A stretch of 24,358 nt of DNA, taken from Porphyra umbilicalis (Eukaryota > Rhodophyta > Bangiophyceae > Bangiales > Bangiaceae). Below the pieces are notes generated by a model that was not told where the DNA came from, searched no databases, and worked only from the letters and a program-made list of their open reading frames with translations. The translations under genes were made by a program, and so were the position numbers. Shown here piece by piece: positions 1 to 8,832 of this stretch; position 1 is the stretch's first letter, and every line of letters begins with the position of its first letter. The stretch is from assembly GCA_002049455.2 (NCBI GenBank), contig KV919315.1, positions 1 through 24,358 on the forward strand, written 5' to 3'.

Positions 1-1076
1 CCCCCCCTCCCCGCCTCTGGCGTGGCGGCCCGCTTCCGTGACTGGTGGCCGCCCCTGCCGCCGTCCCCGCGGGGGCGGGGCGGGGCGCCCCCCCCCCCCC
101 CCGCGGTCCCGACGGCGCCGCCGCCCGCGCGCCCCCCCCGCCGCCGCGGTGCCGCGGGGCGGCGGCTGTCGGCCCCCGCCCCCCCCGGCGCACCGTGACG
201 CCGCCGCGCGGGCGCAGACGCCACCGACCGGGGGCTCCGGCGGCGCGCCGGCGGCGCCGCGCCCCCGCCCCATCTGCAGCGCCCCCGGGGGGGTCGCGCG
301 CGTCGCGCGGGGCGCCCCGCACCCCTCCGACGCCCCCCCCTCCCCCCTGCCACGCCCCGTCGGCAGCGGCCTTTGCCGTGCCCCGCCCCACCGGCCGGCA
401 ACGTGGTCACCGTGGCGCCCCACCGCGGCATGGGGCGGGGGTGGGGGGGGGACGGGGGGGCGGGGCGCCCAACTCACTGCGGCAGCCGCCGCCCCACGGG
501 GCGGGCGGTGGCGCGTTCCCCCCCTCCCCCCCCCCCAGTACGTGAGGCTGCCCCCCCCCCCCCGCCGCGCGTCGCGTGCCACGTGCGCGGCGCGGCGCCC
601 CGCACGTTGCGGCGGCGGCGGCAGCGGTGGCTGCGGGCGGCCGGCGCGCGGGCGCGGGTGCCGCCGCCGCTGCTGCCGTCCCCGACTAGCGGCGCGGCGC
701 GGGCTGGGGCGTGGCGGTCGTGGGGGTGGGGGGGGGGGGGAGGGGGGGGGGGTTGCGACTGTCCCGCCGCCACTGCTGCCGCGGGCCCCGCCGCGCGCGT
801 GCGCGCCCGCGGGTGGGGGGCGGCCGCCCGCAGCGACGCGTCGGCCGCCGGCCGCACTTGACGTGTGCCGACCGTGGTGGGGGCCGCGTCGCTTTCCGCC
901 CCCCCCCCCCCGCCCCCCCCCCGCTGCCACCGCTCGCATCCGCGCGGGGCGGGTGGGTGGGGGGCGCGCCCGCCGACGGCGGTGGTGGCTGGCGGCTTGT
1001 GTGTGTTTGTTTTTTGTTTGTTTGTTCTTTTCCTTTTTGGTGGGGCGGCCCCTTCCCCCCACCCCACCTTGCGTGC
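1..1076. other. GC-extreme, homopolymer-rich stretch without a supported gene
   Basis: The stretch consists of C runs, G runs and CG-rich triplets. Open frames exist on both strands only because stop codons are rare at this composition; their translations are Pro/Arg/Gly/Ala low complexity with no recognisable domain. The one distinct patch is a T/G-rich tract at about 999-1041, a run of TGTG and TTTGTT followed by TTCTTTTCCTTTTT. It sits just ahead of the hydrolase start and may belong to its promoter or 5' leader. I see no TATA box. Confidence 0.6.
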
Positions 1077-2677
1077 ATGGGCAACAGCTACTCCCGGTGG
1101 GTGCTTTACCGTCCGTCCCCCCCCACCTACGTGGAAGATGCGGGCACCGTCACGTCTATCCGGCGGGCGACCGAAGCGGACGGCGGCGGGCCGATGGTGG
1201 CGACGGAGGCGCTCCACTGGGTCGGCCCGACCGTCCACGGGTGATGCTGCCGGCCGTGTACCTCCACCCGGCGGGGTGGGGAGACGGCGCGGCGGCCGAC
1301 CCGCACACTGGGGGGGGGGGGGGGGGGGACACCCCAGCCGGCACCGGCGGCGACGGCAGCGTCTGCAGCGGCGGCAGCGGTGGCGGCGGCGGCGGCGGCG
1401 GCGGCGGGCGGGGGGGTGGGCGTCGCCCCCCCCGACGGCCCCGCCGAAAGCCTCGACGGGGAGGAGGCGGACGACCTCCTCGGCGCCGTGCCCCTGCCGG
1501 CGGGCGGGGACCCGATGGGGTACGCGGCCCCCCCCCCCCCCGCCGCCGCCCACGGCCGCCGCCCGCCGCCGCCAACGCCGCCGCCGCCGCCGCCGCCGCT
1601 GCCGACGCTCATCCTCTCCCACGCCAGTGGGGAGGATTTGGGCATTGCCGCGTGCCGCGCGGCGGAGCTCGCCGACGCCCTACAGGTGCACATGCTCGCG
1701 TACGATTACACGGGGTATGGGCTGTCGCACTTTGCGAGGGGAGGGGGGCGGGGGGGGGGGGGGGGGGGGGGGCGGGGGGGCGCCGCTGGCGCTGACGGCC
1801 GCGCCCCCGGTGGTGGCGGCGGCGGCGGCGCCCCCGGTAGCGGCAGCGGCGGCGGCGGCGGTGGCGGCGGCGATGGCGGCGGCGGCGGCGACGCGCCGCC
1901 GCCCAAACCGTCCGAGGCGGCCCTCTACGACGACATTACGACCATGTATGCGTACGCGCAGGCCCCCCCCCCGGCAGCCTCGGCGTACCGCCCGGCCGGC
2001 TCATTGCGTATGGGCGGTCCCTCGGGTCGGCCGTCGCGACGCACCTTGCGTCGTCGCGCCCCGTGGCGGCGCTCATTTTCGTCTCCACCCTCGCCTCGCG
2101 CCTCCGCGTGGCGTTGCGCGGCGGCGGCGGCCTGTGGGACACCTTTGACAACCTCTCCATGGTGGCCCGCGTGCCGTGCCCGGTGCTCGTCGTGCACGGC
2201 ACCGCCGACGGGGTGGTGCCCCTCTCCGACGGCCGCGTGCTCGCCGCCGCCGCGCCGGTTGCGGACGAGCCGCTGTGGGTGCGCGGGGGGGGGCACGACA
2301 ATATTGAAGTCGACTACCGGGCCGTCGTGTACGGGCGGTACAGGTCGTTTCTCCACCTCGTTGGGGCGGGGGGGGGGGGGGGGGGGGGGTGGGCCGACCG
2401 CTCGCTGCCCTTGCCGCCGCCGCCGCGCGCGCGGGCGCCCCATGCGGGGGGGGGGGGGAAGGGGCCCAAGGGGGGGGGGGGGGGGGGTCCTCCTCGCCTT
2501 CGCCAAGCAGGGGGGGCGCGCCGCCGGCGGGGGGGCGAGGGGGGCGGGCTCGGCGCCGCTGCCGTCGCCACCGCTGACGGGCGCGACGGCTCGGCCAGCG
2601 GCCGCGTCCCCGCCCGTGACAGCCGCGGCGGCGGCGGCGGTAGCGGCGGCGGTGGCGGTGCCGCGGCGGGTCCATGA
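1077..2677 (+). CDS. ABHD17/FAM108-like alpha/beta serine hydrolase, frame interrupted
   Basis: The family comprises membrane-associated serine hydrolases that remove palmitate from proteins. The start at 1077 gives MGNSYSRWVLYRPSPPTYVE: Gly2 and Ser6 fit an N-myristoylation signal, and PSPPTY matches the family's N-terminal PxPPTY-like motif. Next come a strand plus oxyanion loop (LILSHASGEDLG, about 1609-1641), DYTGYGLS (about 1704-1730), PSEAALYDDI (about 1906-1935), the nucleophile elbow GRSLG (Ser codon 2018-2020), the acid in HGTADGVVPL (Asp 2207-2209), and the catalytic His in GGGHDNIE (His 2294-2296). Order and spacing match ABHD17. Frame changes are needed near 1239-1246, within 1310-1416, and at the C10 run 1963-1972, where one extra C would restore YGxSLG context; these could be sequence errors or decay. 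A poly-Gly segment of roughly 57 residues (1735-1905) splits the core, and the oxyanion loop has HAS where the family usually has HGN. The C-terminus after about 2365 is Gly-rich and follows a G22 run, so the stop at 2677 is uncertain. Confidence 0.72.
1735..1905 (+). repeat. Poly-glycine-coding G-run/GGC insertion inside the hydrolase core
   Basis: A G23 run (1750-1772) and GGC/GGT repeats encode roughly 57 mostly Gly and Ala residues between the conserved DYTGYGLS and KPSEAALYDDI blocks. In ABHD17 proteins these blocks are separated by only a few residues. The frame is the same on both sides, so the insert is compatible with translation. It could be a surface loop, but a run of this length is also prone to slippage. 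Confidence 0.7.
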
Positions 2678-3200
2678 CCGCCATGGCCACAACTGGCTGA
2701 AGGTACGGGCTGCAGGAGGGGGGGGGGGGTAGGGGGGCGGGCCCATGTCCGCCACCGTCGCCGCCGCTGTCGGGCGCGACGGCACGGCCGGCCGCGGCGT
2801 CCCCGCCCGTGTCGGCCGCGGCGGCGGCGGCGGTGCCGCAGGCGGCACCGGTGCCGTGGCGGGCCCCTGGCCGTTGTGGCCACGGCTGGCTGATGGGACG
2901 GGATGCGCGGGGGGGGAGGCGATGGGGGCGGGCTTGTCGCCGCCGCTGTCGCCGCCGCTGTCGGGCGCGACAGCACGGCTGGCCGCGGCGTCTCCGCCCG
3001 TGTCGGCGGCGGCGGCGGTGGCTGTCGCGGCGGCGGCGGCGGCGGTGGCGGCGGTGGCAATGCCGCGGCGGGGCCACGGCCGCCATGGCCCCGGCAGCAA
3101 GACGGGACCGGCTGCGGGGGGGAGGGGGGCGAGGGGGGCGGGCTCGGCGCAGCCGCCGTCGCCGCCGCTGTCGGGCGCGACCGCGACCGCGCGGGGGCCG
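2544..3200. repeat. Degenerate tandem repeat, about 190-210 bp unit, 3 copies plus a part copy
   Basis: Units begin with GCGGGCT or GCGGGCC at 2544, 2737, 2928 and 3138, giving periods of 193, 191 and 210 bp. Each unit then has CCGCCGCTGTCGGGCGCGAC (or a close variant), a GGCCGCGGCGTC/CCCGCCCGTGTC block, a GCGGCGGCGG stretch, a CCATGGCC or similar block, and a G run. The fourth copy stops near 3200. The first copy overlaps the Gly-rich 3' end of the hydrolase frame. A long minus-strand open frame crosses the array and repeats Asp/Gly/Ala-rich blocks, but I take it as a by-product of the repeat and composition. Confidence 0.75.
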
Positions 3201-3365
3201 TTGGACGGGGCCGGGTTATTGGCTTGTGGGCCCCTGAACAAAATGTGAAGGACGAGGCGGAAGTGGGGCTGTGTCAGCATCTTTTTTTCTGGAGGGGCGG
3301 GGACAGAGACGAGACACAAGAAAGAAAAAAATCAGACGTGACAATCACATAGGTCATGCAGGCCT
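3201..3365. other. Transition from GC-extreme repeat to lower-GC DNA
   Basis: The composition drops sharply here, with short A runs (AAAGAAAAAAATC) and T runs (CTTTTTTTCTGG). This is the intergenic space between the hydrolase and the first transposase, which face each other tail to tail. I found neither a clear AATAAA for the plus-strand gene nor TTTATT for the minus-strand gene. Confidence 0.5.
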
Positions 3366-4766
3366 TCACTGTGACTCAAACTCATCCCCACTGCTCTCTC
3401 CCACAATGTCGTCCCCAGCCCTCGAATACATGTGCTCTACCAGAGCGTTTTGAAGCTGTGCGTGGTGCTCACGGCTCTCAACTTGGCCGGCTACCTCGTG
3501 TAGCCAGTTGACTCGCTGGTAGTAGTCCGTGGGGGGCTCGAGAGCGTGGTACGTCGTAGCTCCGGCCCCCTCCGTCTCTGCCGCATCCGTCGCCACACGA
3601 GCCTTGCGGGTGCCGGTGTAGTTCGCCTTCCGATCCAGCACCGTCATGTTGTGCATGATGACGCAGGCCTCCATGATGTTGGCCATGTCGTCAGTGTACC
3701 ACAAGCTGCATGGATTGCGCAGCATGCGGTACTTGCGGAACAGTACTCCAAAGAAGCGTTCGATGGCCTTGCGGACGGCCTCTTGTTGCTTACCAAAGTT
3801 TTTCTCCTTCCTGTTTTTGGGGTGCTTGTACGTCTTGATAAAAACACGCCAATCAGGGTACACCCCGTCCGTCAGGTAGTAGAACCACGAGAGGGAGAAG
3901 CCGGCAATGGTTGTTTGCGGCCGCGACGGCGGCCACAACCCCAGGCGGATGCTACGGAAGAGGTTGGACGCGTATAAGATGTTGAGGTCGTTCTTTGACC
4001 CCGGAATCCCAAAGCCCAGATGCCAGCAGTACAGATAGTCGTCGCAGACGGCCTCCATTCGGAGGGCCGGCTTCTTGCCAGCGCTGACGTAGCTGCCCTG
4101 CCAGCCAACAGGGCACGACTCCCACTCCCACCCAGCACAGTCGAGGCACCCGATGCATCCGGGGAAGCCAAGAGCCTCATACTCAGACGCGATCCGTCGC
4201 AGCTCCACGGCATTTGGCTTGCGGAGATACTCAGCCTTAAAATGCTTGACGACAGAGCGAGAGAACTGCTTCAGCGCCTCGTTGGCCGTAGATGTGCCAA
4301 TCTTGAGGTAGTTCCAGACCGCCCTAGACGACGTACCCTCGACCAGCTGCAACAGCGCGGCGCACATCTTTTGGTCCGTAGAGCAGCACTGGAACCCGGC
4401 AGCATCGGTACTGGTTTCAATAAAGTATGGCTCTTTTACCAGTTCTTCACGCAAGCGCTCATAGACGACTCGCGGCACCCGCCACTGCAGCTCAAACCGC
4501 TTAGTTGTTGCGTGAACGGGCCCAGCCATGCGGCCAAAGTAGTCCTGGTCAAGCGTCGCGGCGGCCTCAATCCGCAACAAAGTGCGGTTGGCTGCCCGTC
4601 CAGGCACCGAGCCCACGTGCCTGCGCCTGGACCGCCGACGACGCCTGCGCCGGGAGAGCAAGTACGCAACTGCTGCCGCCACCGTCGCTGCAAGAACAGC
4701 TCCCTCCGTGCCAGAAGATGAAGCCGATGAAGAGGACCACGTTGCAGTGCGCGCAGCAGTAGCCAT
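3366..4766 (-). CDS. PIF/Harbinger-type transposase ('plant transposon protein' / DDE_Tnp_4 lineage)
   Basis: The frame encodes 466 aa from the first in-frame ATG (GTCATGGCT, a good Kozak context). The frame stays open upstream but has no ATG there and crosses a 28-base homopolymer. The N-terminus has a short hydrophobic stretch, about residues 22-37, followed by an Arg-rich cluster that could act as a nuclear signal. The helical N-terminal part contains EGTSSRAVWNYLKIGTSTAN, typical of the family's helix-turn-helix region. The catalytic core follows: GCIGCLDCAGWEWESCPVGW (Asp about 209), GFGIPGSKNDLNIL (Asp about 260), FYYLTDGVYPDW, KQQEAVRKAIERFFGVLFRK (Glu about 336), and MEACVIMHNM. The full DDE set is present and uninterrupted, so the enzyme may be active. 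The C-terminus is acidic. It is only distantly similar to the transposase encoded at 6219-7738. I could not find terminal repeats for an element around it, so it may be a partial element or a domesticated gene. Confidence 0.9.
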   Translation of the reverse strand: MATAARTATWSSSSASSSGTEGAVLAATVAAAVAYLLSRRRRRRRSRRRHVGSVPGRAANRTLLRIEAAATLDQDYFGRMAGPVHATTKRFELQWRVPRVVYERLREELVKEPYFIETSTDAAGFQCCSTDQKMCAALLQLVEGTSSRAVWNYLKIGTSTANEALKQFSRSVVKHFKAEYLRKPNAVELRRIASEYEALGFPGCIGCLDCAGWEWESCPVGWQGSYVSAGKKPALRMEAVCDDYLYCWHLGFGIPGSKNDLNILYASNLFRSIRLGLWPPSRPQTTIAGFSLSWFYYLTDGVYPDWRVFIKTYKHPKNRKEKNFGKQQEAVRKAIERFFGVLFRKYRMLRNPCSLWYTDDMANIMEACVIMHNMTVLDRKANYTGTRKARVATDAAETEGAGATTYHALEPPTDYYQRVNWLHEVAGQVESREHHAQLQNALVEHMYSRAGDDIVGESSGDEFESQ

Positions 4767-4800
4767 GACCGCGACGAGAGGTGTTAGGGTGGAAGTGCGC

Positions 4801-4828
4801 GGGGGGGGGGGGGGGGGGGGGGGGGGGG
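4801..4828. repeat. G28 homopolymer (C28 on the transcript strand)
   Basis: An uninterrupted 28-base G run lies 35 bases upstream of the transposase ATG, between its TATA-like box and its start. On the transcript it would be a C run in the 5' leader. The true length is uncertain, because runs like this are unstable and hard to sequence. Confidence 0.85.
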
Positions 4829-5112
4829 CGGGGGAACGAGTGCGGCGAAGGCAGATACGACGGAGGGTGAGGTCGACGTTGGGTTGACGGGGTTGGCGAC
4901 TCGACGATTGCCGTCTGCTTTGGCAGAATTGTTGAAAAGTGCTCAAGTACTATATAACTTCTTCTCACCGCATGTTATGGGGGAGCGAGCCGCTGGGCGG
5001 GTCGGCTTCGCGGTTGATCTATAGTTTGGGGCTCGTCCACCCATCGTCCAGTACGTGTTTTTGCGGCTGCTCTTAAAGTGGGGTTGGGGTCAAACCGCTG
5101 GGATTGCTCTGA
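4829..5112. other. Upstream region of the first transposase, up to the transposon insertion site
   Basis: Apart from the TATA-like box I see no gene in this stretch. It ends with TTGCTCTGA, whose last three bases are the left copy of the target duplication of the transposon that starts at 5113. The matching right flank resumes at 11230 as TGAGCAACC. Confidence 0.6.
4950..4957 (-). promoter_or_regulatory. TATA-like box of the 3366-4766 transposase gene
   Basis: On the minus strand the sequence reads AAGTTATATAGTACTTGAGC. A TATA element here would place transcription start near 4920-4930, downstream of every non-ATG extension of the frame and about 160 bases ahead of the ATG at 4766. This is a sequence match only. 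Confidence 0.5.
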
Positions 5113-5130
5113 GGCCTTGTCTAGACGGCG
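5113..5130 (+). repeat. Left terminal inverted repeat
   Basis: The repeat is GGCCTTGTCTAGACGGCG, identical over 18 of 18 bases to the reverse complement of 11212-11229. It contains the palindrome GTCTAGAC. The next bases differ (AG here, CG at the other end). It is preceded by TGA, the target duplication. Confidence 0.9.
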
Positions 5131-6218
5131 AGCGGTCGTGCACGTGTTCGGATGTGAATCGGAACCTAATTCCGTGAACCGGACGTGATTGAAACACTGC
5201 TGTCTTGACGGCAGGAGCAAATTCATGAACACGTCGTGCTCAAAACGTCTATTGCTGGAACGGGCAGATTGTATGACATGCGCCGAAAACGTCCGCGCAC
5301 GGACCCGAGGGCACCACACAAGCGCAGTGCCCCCTTCGCTGGTCACACCCTGGCGATCCCTCAACGTTGCAGCCGCAGCTGCTCGGATCACTGGCGCGAT
5401 CGAGGGCCCCCCTTCCCTTCCCCACACGACGGGAGGACCCCGGACACGATCCTCCCAGGGTGCTGCACAGTGTCAGCCCCAGCCCTGGGATTTGATTGGA
5501 TCACACAGCTCTGTATCGGCCTCAACTGGGTACGTCGTTGGCCACGCAGCTCTGTGGCCCCCCGCGCTGCATTGGAGCCACCAACACGCCAGCTCACCCG
5601 GCGGGTGCATTGGAGCCACCCACCACACGCACGAGCTGCCCCCCTGTCCTCATGCACGTTCAGAGGCTCTTGCTGGTCACCGCATGTGCGCAAACAGTTA
5701 TCACACCGTCGCCAGAGCACCGCACCACTGGGAACCACATGCGGACGACGCCACCGGGTGTCTCTCGGCCGCTATACGGTTCTGCTGCATGCGCGCCCCG
5801 CCCACGCCCCCCTCTTTCTTTGTGCGCTCTCGCGGCCTGCCGCCGGTGTGCCGCGGGCTGGTCCTCTGCCTGCCACACCCACGCTCGGTGCCGACCTGGT
5901 CGACCAGCAGGTGTGCCGCGCCGCCGCGTTCGGGCACCGCCTCCTCCCGCACCCCCCTCCACACTTTCGTTATCTTTTGCGACCTGCCGCCGCCGTTTTG
6001 CGTGCTGGCCCTCCCCCTCTTCCCTCCATTCCGTGGCTGCCCGGTTGGCCAGCACGTGACGCCGCGACGCCTTCCGCACGCCCAATCTTCACCTCCCACC
6101 TGCCTGTAGGTTCCACAAGGCCCTGCGTCCCACCCCCCCCCCGCTGGGCGCCAACTCTGTCTACCTTTTACCCACCTGCGGTCGCCGACGGACGGTCCGG
6201 TGCGCTCCGCGCGCCTCG
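5131..6218. other. Left subterminal region and upstream region of the transposon's transposase
   Basis: I recognise no protein here; the open frames are long but compositionally aimless and overlap each other. AACACGT (either orientation) occurs at 5142-5148 and 5228-5234, and again near the right end, which suggests a subterminal binding motif. A 14-base direct repeat, GCATTGGAGCCACC, occurs at 5569-5582 and 5607-5620. Both copies contain an inverted CCAAT and may belong to the promoter. No TATA box is evident close to 6219. Confidence 0.5.
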
Positions 6219-7738
6219 ATGGCGCCACGGCGGTCGAGTATTGTGCGCCGCCGCAGCGAGATGACGGGTGGGTGCGGGCCCCACCTCGGCCTGCTCGACC
6301 GTCGTCGGCGCATCGAAGGCGCCCGGCGTGCGGCTATGCTGGCGGCTGCTGTCGCCGCAGCGTGCCTGCCGGCGATGGCGGCGGCCGCGGCGACGCCGCC
6401 ACCGCGGGTGTCCACGTCGGGTACCCGCACGCGGCTCTCATTCCAGACGGGGCTCAACCACGTCTCGGACATTGACTTTCGCCTACTTTTTCGTGTAACA
6501 CGAGATGATTTCCAGACGCTTCACGCTGCGGTGGCGCCTCGTCTGGCGGTCGAGGAGGGCATGGCGGTCCTGTCGAGTGGTGCGTGCATCCCCACCGAGT
6601 GCCGACTTGCCCTCTGTCTCCGCATGCTCGCCGGCGCATCATATCTTGATTGCATGTTATCGTTTGGACTCGGTCGGTGCACCGTCTATTCGGTGTTCCA
6701 TCAGGTATGTATGGCTCATCTTGGTGCGAGTCATTAGTGCGGCCTGTGGTTTGAAGTGGACGGGTGACGCGAGCAAGCCATGCTATACCCTAATTCGAGC
6801 AACAGCTAACGCCGCATTTCCATCGCCACATGTCGCTTTCGTTTCCGTCGCCACCCATTGTTCTTTTCTGGATGATGGTGTTCGCCACTTGCTTAATCTT
6901 CTTCGTGGCTCTTTCTTACTTTTGGTTGCAGGTGCTGACTGCCCTTGACTCTGAACCTTTCTTACAAAACATCAAGTTTCCATCCTCGCAATCAGAACTC
7001 GCCACACAGAGTGACCTCTTTTCGCGTGGTGGAAAAAACCCGCTACGTGGGTGTGTGTCGGCGATCGACGGGATCGCGCTGCGCATCCGCCGCCCCCAGG
7101 TCTCTGAGGCTCCAAACCCCTCCTCCTATTGGACGCGCAAAGGCTTTTTCGCGGTCAACGTGCAGGCGGCCGTGGGTGCGGACTACAAGGTGCAATTCCT
7201 GTCCACCGTCACCGCTGGGTCATGTCATGACAGCACTGCCTTCATGTCAAGCGGCCTGGCGGCGTTGCTGGCGGCGGCGGACGGGCTGCCGCGGGGATAC
7301 TGGGCGGCGGGTGACGACGCCTACATTGCCGGCTTACGCCTACTTACCCCTTGGCCCGGGCACAACCTGCCCTGGGAGAAGGACTCGTTCAACTACTACC
7401 ATAGCTCGTCGCGTACTTTCGTCGAACAGGTCTTCGGGCAGATTGTCGGTCGGTGGGGTGTGTTATGGAGACCCATTCGTTTCTCTGTTTCGTGTGCTGC
7501 TTTGATTGTGCGTGTTTGTGCCCGTCTGCACAACTTTTTGGTTGAGAGAAGCAGCCCTCGCGTTGATGAATCTCTGTGGGTGGATTGTGTTGGGGGCGGG
7601 TCGTCCGCTTTGATCATGCAGGACCAGTGCGACCTGGATGACCGCTTGCGCCAGCGCAGGCGCGACAGGGAGCCATGTCCCCTTCGTGTCGCTTTGACCC
7701 GCCGTCTGAAGCAACTGCAGTGCCGCCGCCCCGCTTGA
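6219..7738 (+). CDS. HARBI1-like PIF/Harbinger transposase, two exons
   Basis: Exon 1 (6219-6704) and exon 2 (6932-7738) join in phase 0 to give 430 aa, with the stop at 7736-7738. Exon 1 has a basic, Ala-rich N-terminus and then the helical DNA-recognition part, ending in LGRCTVYSVFHQ. Exon 2 starts VLTALDSEPFLQNIKFP, as expected for HARBI1 relatives. The DDE core is intact: GCVSAIDGIALRI (Asp 208, codon 7067-7069), GSCHDSTAF (Asp 262, codon 7229-7231), and TFVEQVFGQIVGRWG (Glu 327, codon 7424-7426). SYWTRKGFFAVNVQA, GYWAAGDDAYIAG, LLTPWPGHNLP and VRVCARLHNFLVE are also family blocks. The protein would cut and join transposon ends in the nucleus. Its AATAAA lies 10 bases after the stop, and its neighbour within the element is the convergent gene at 8833-10200. 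Retaining the intron would add only eight residues before a stop and remove the catalytic core. Confidence 0.92.
6705..6931 (+). other. GT-AG intron in the transposase gene (227 bp, phase 0)
   Basis: The donor is CAG|GTATGT and the acceptor is TTTTGGTTGCAG|GTG, preceded by a T-rich tract (CTTCGTGGCTCTTTCTTAC). Splicing joins two frames that separately carry the N-terminal and catalytic parts of one HARBI1-like protein. The intron is clearly more T-rich than the exons. The hydrophobic peptide that appears to lead the downstream frame (about 6830-6931) is intron sequence. Confidence 0.88.
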
Positions 7739-7748
7739 CAGTTGTTTC

Positions 7749-7754
7749 AATAAA
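7749..7754 (+). terminator. Polyadenylation signal AATAAA of the transposase gene
   Basis: A canonical AATAAA sits 10 bases after the stop codon of the HARBI1-like gene, so the 3' UTR would be very short. Another AATAAA occurs at 8668-8673 on the same strand and could be a back-up site. Confidence 0.65.
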
Positions 7755-8832
7755 CGTCTCGGTGACTACCTGACCATTCGGAACGAGGCTCTTTACTTTC
7801 AACGACGCGCTCTGTTCCCTTAGCACCTCATTCCTTTCCTGGTAAGAGCTATATTACAACGTATTGTCCTGTACCACTGGCACCACAAGGCCACTAAGAA
7901 CACGCGCAGCCGGACAAAGAGGGACTCTCCACAACACAAAGGAGCCCCAACCCATTACCCAGACGGGTGCGTCTGCGTCGCCGGCCGGAAAGGAGAGCTG
8001 GACCACCTTGGTCCCACACACCCCGCGGCACAGCGCAACAGCCACCATCCGCAGAAGTATCAGGCAGTTGCTGCCGGGCTGGCGCACCAACAGGAGCCGC
8101 CCAGCAGCCGCGCTTGCAGCTGCGCCACTTTTTGGCGGTCAGGCTCGCCCCGTGGCGACAATCTTGTGCACCGTGTATGCACCAGAGGTGTCAATCGTCT
8201 CGCGCACGGCGGGGGGGGCATCGCGCACGTCGGGGGGGACATGCCATCGGCGAGGGCGGGTACCAATCTCGGCCCGTCACGCCTGCTCTGCTCGATTACC
8301 GTCACCGTTGCCACTCATACCACCAGCAGCACCCTTCTATTTCACGCCGTCGCTACACTAAACTCCCCAGCACCCAGACGCGCGACAACCGCTCCAGCGT
8401 TGCCCACCCAAAAACCCTATTGAAGGCCATGGGCGACGCGTACACCGCTCGGGGCGACATATACACTGCCACAGCGTTGCAGAAGGAAAGCGTGTGCATA
8501 GAAAACCCCATAATCGCTGGTGTATTTTTCTGCACTGGTCGATGTCAGCGGCCGGGGTTTTTTGCTCCTGCAAAACATGCATGTACGCCAGTGAGTGAAG
8601 CAAAAATCCAGGAACCTGTCTGCGACTCCTGCAACCAGGCTGATGCATACAAGAGTATAGAGTGCAAAATAAATCAAAGCATGTTTACACACATGTACCA
8701 GACACTGCAAGGGAGCTCCCATCAATCCGAACTCTCTCCCCACCTTCGCCAACCTCGTCTACAAATACAAAAGAGCCATCCCCGCACGCATTCCCTCGCA
8801 TCACTCCCGTAGGTTGCCGCGCACGCAGACAC
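7755..8832. other. Spacer between the two convergent transposon genes, no supported gene
   Basis: Open frames on both strands give translations without recognisable domains. The 3' ends of the two transposon genes face each other across about 1.1 kb. It contains AATAAA on the plus strand at 8668-8673. I found no TTTATT that would serve the minus-strand gene. Confidence 0.5.

Noticed and set aside
38..1795. Long plus-strand open frame through the first 1.8 kb
   Set aside because: It is low-complexity Pro/Arg/Gly sequence due to missing stops at extreme GC. Only the short piece near 1241-1310 seems to be hydrolase coding sequence.
1925..3319. Long minus-strand open frame with repeating Asp/Gly/Ala-rich blocks
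   Set aside because: It runs across the tandem repeat and antisense to the hydrolase. The repetition follows from the DNA repeat, and there is no recognisable domain.
4767..4946. N-terminal extension of the first transposase
   Set aside because: There is no ATG in it, it crosses a 28-base homopolymer, and it begins about where transcription would start after the TATA-like box.
3240..5112. Terminal inverted repeats for the first transposase gene
   Set aside because: I compared words near 3240-3370 with 4950-5112 and 11230-11450 and found only weak matches, such as GGACGAG near the left and its partial complement near 5030, too short to support.
5189..6109. Plus-strand frames of about 300 codons upstream of the transposon's transposase
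   Set aside because: Several overlapping frames of similar length exist, none with a recognisable domain, and the region is best read as subterminal and promoter DNA.
6830..6931. Hydrophobic, membrane-like peptide leading the catalytic transposase frame
   Set aside because: It lies inside a well-formed GT-AG intron, and the T-rich acceptor tract translates as hydrophobic residues.
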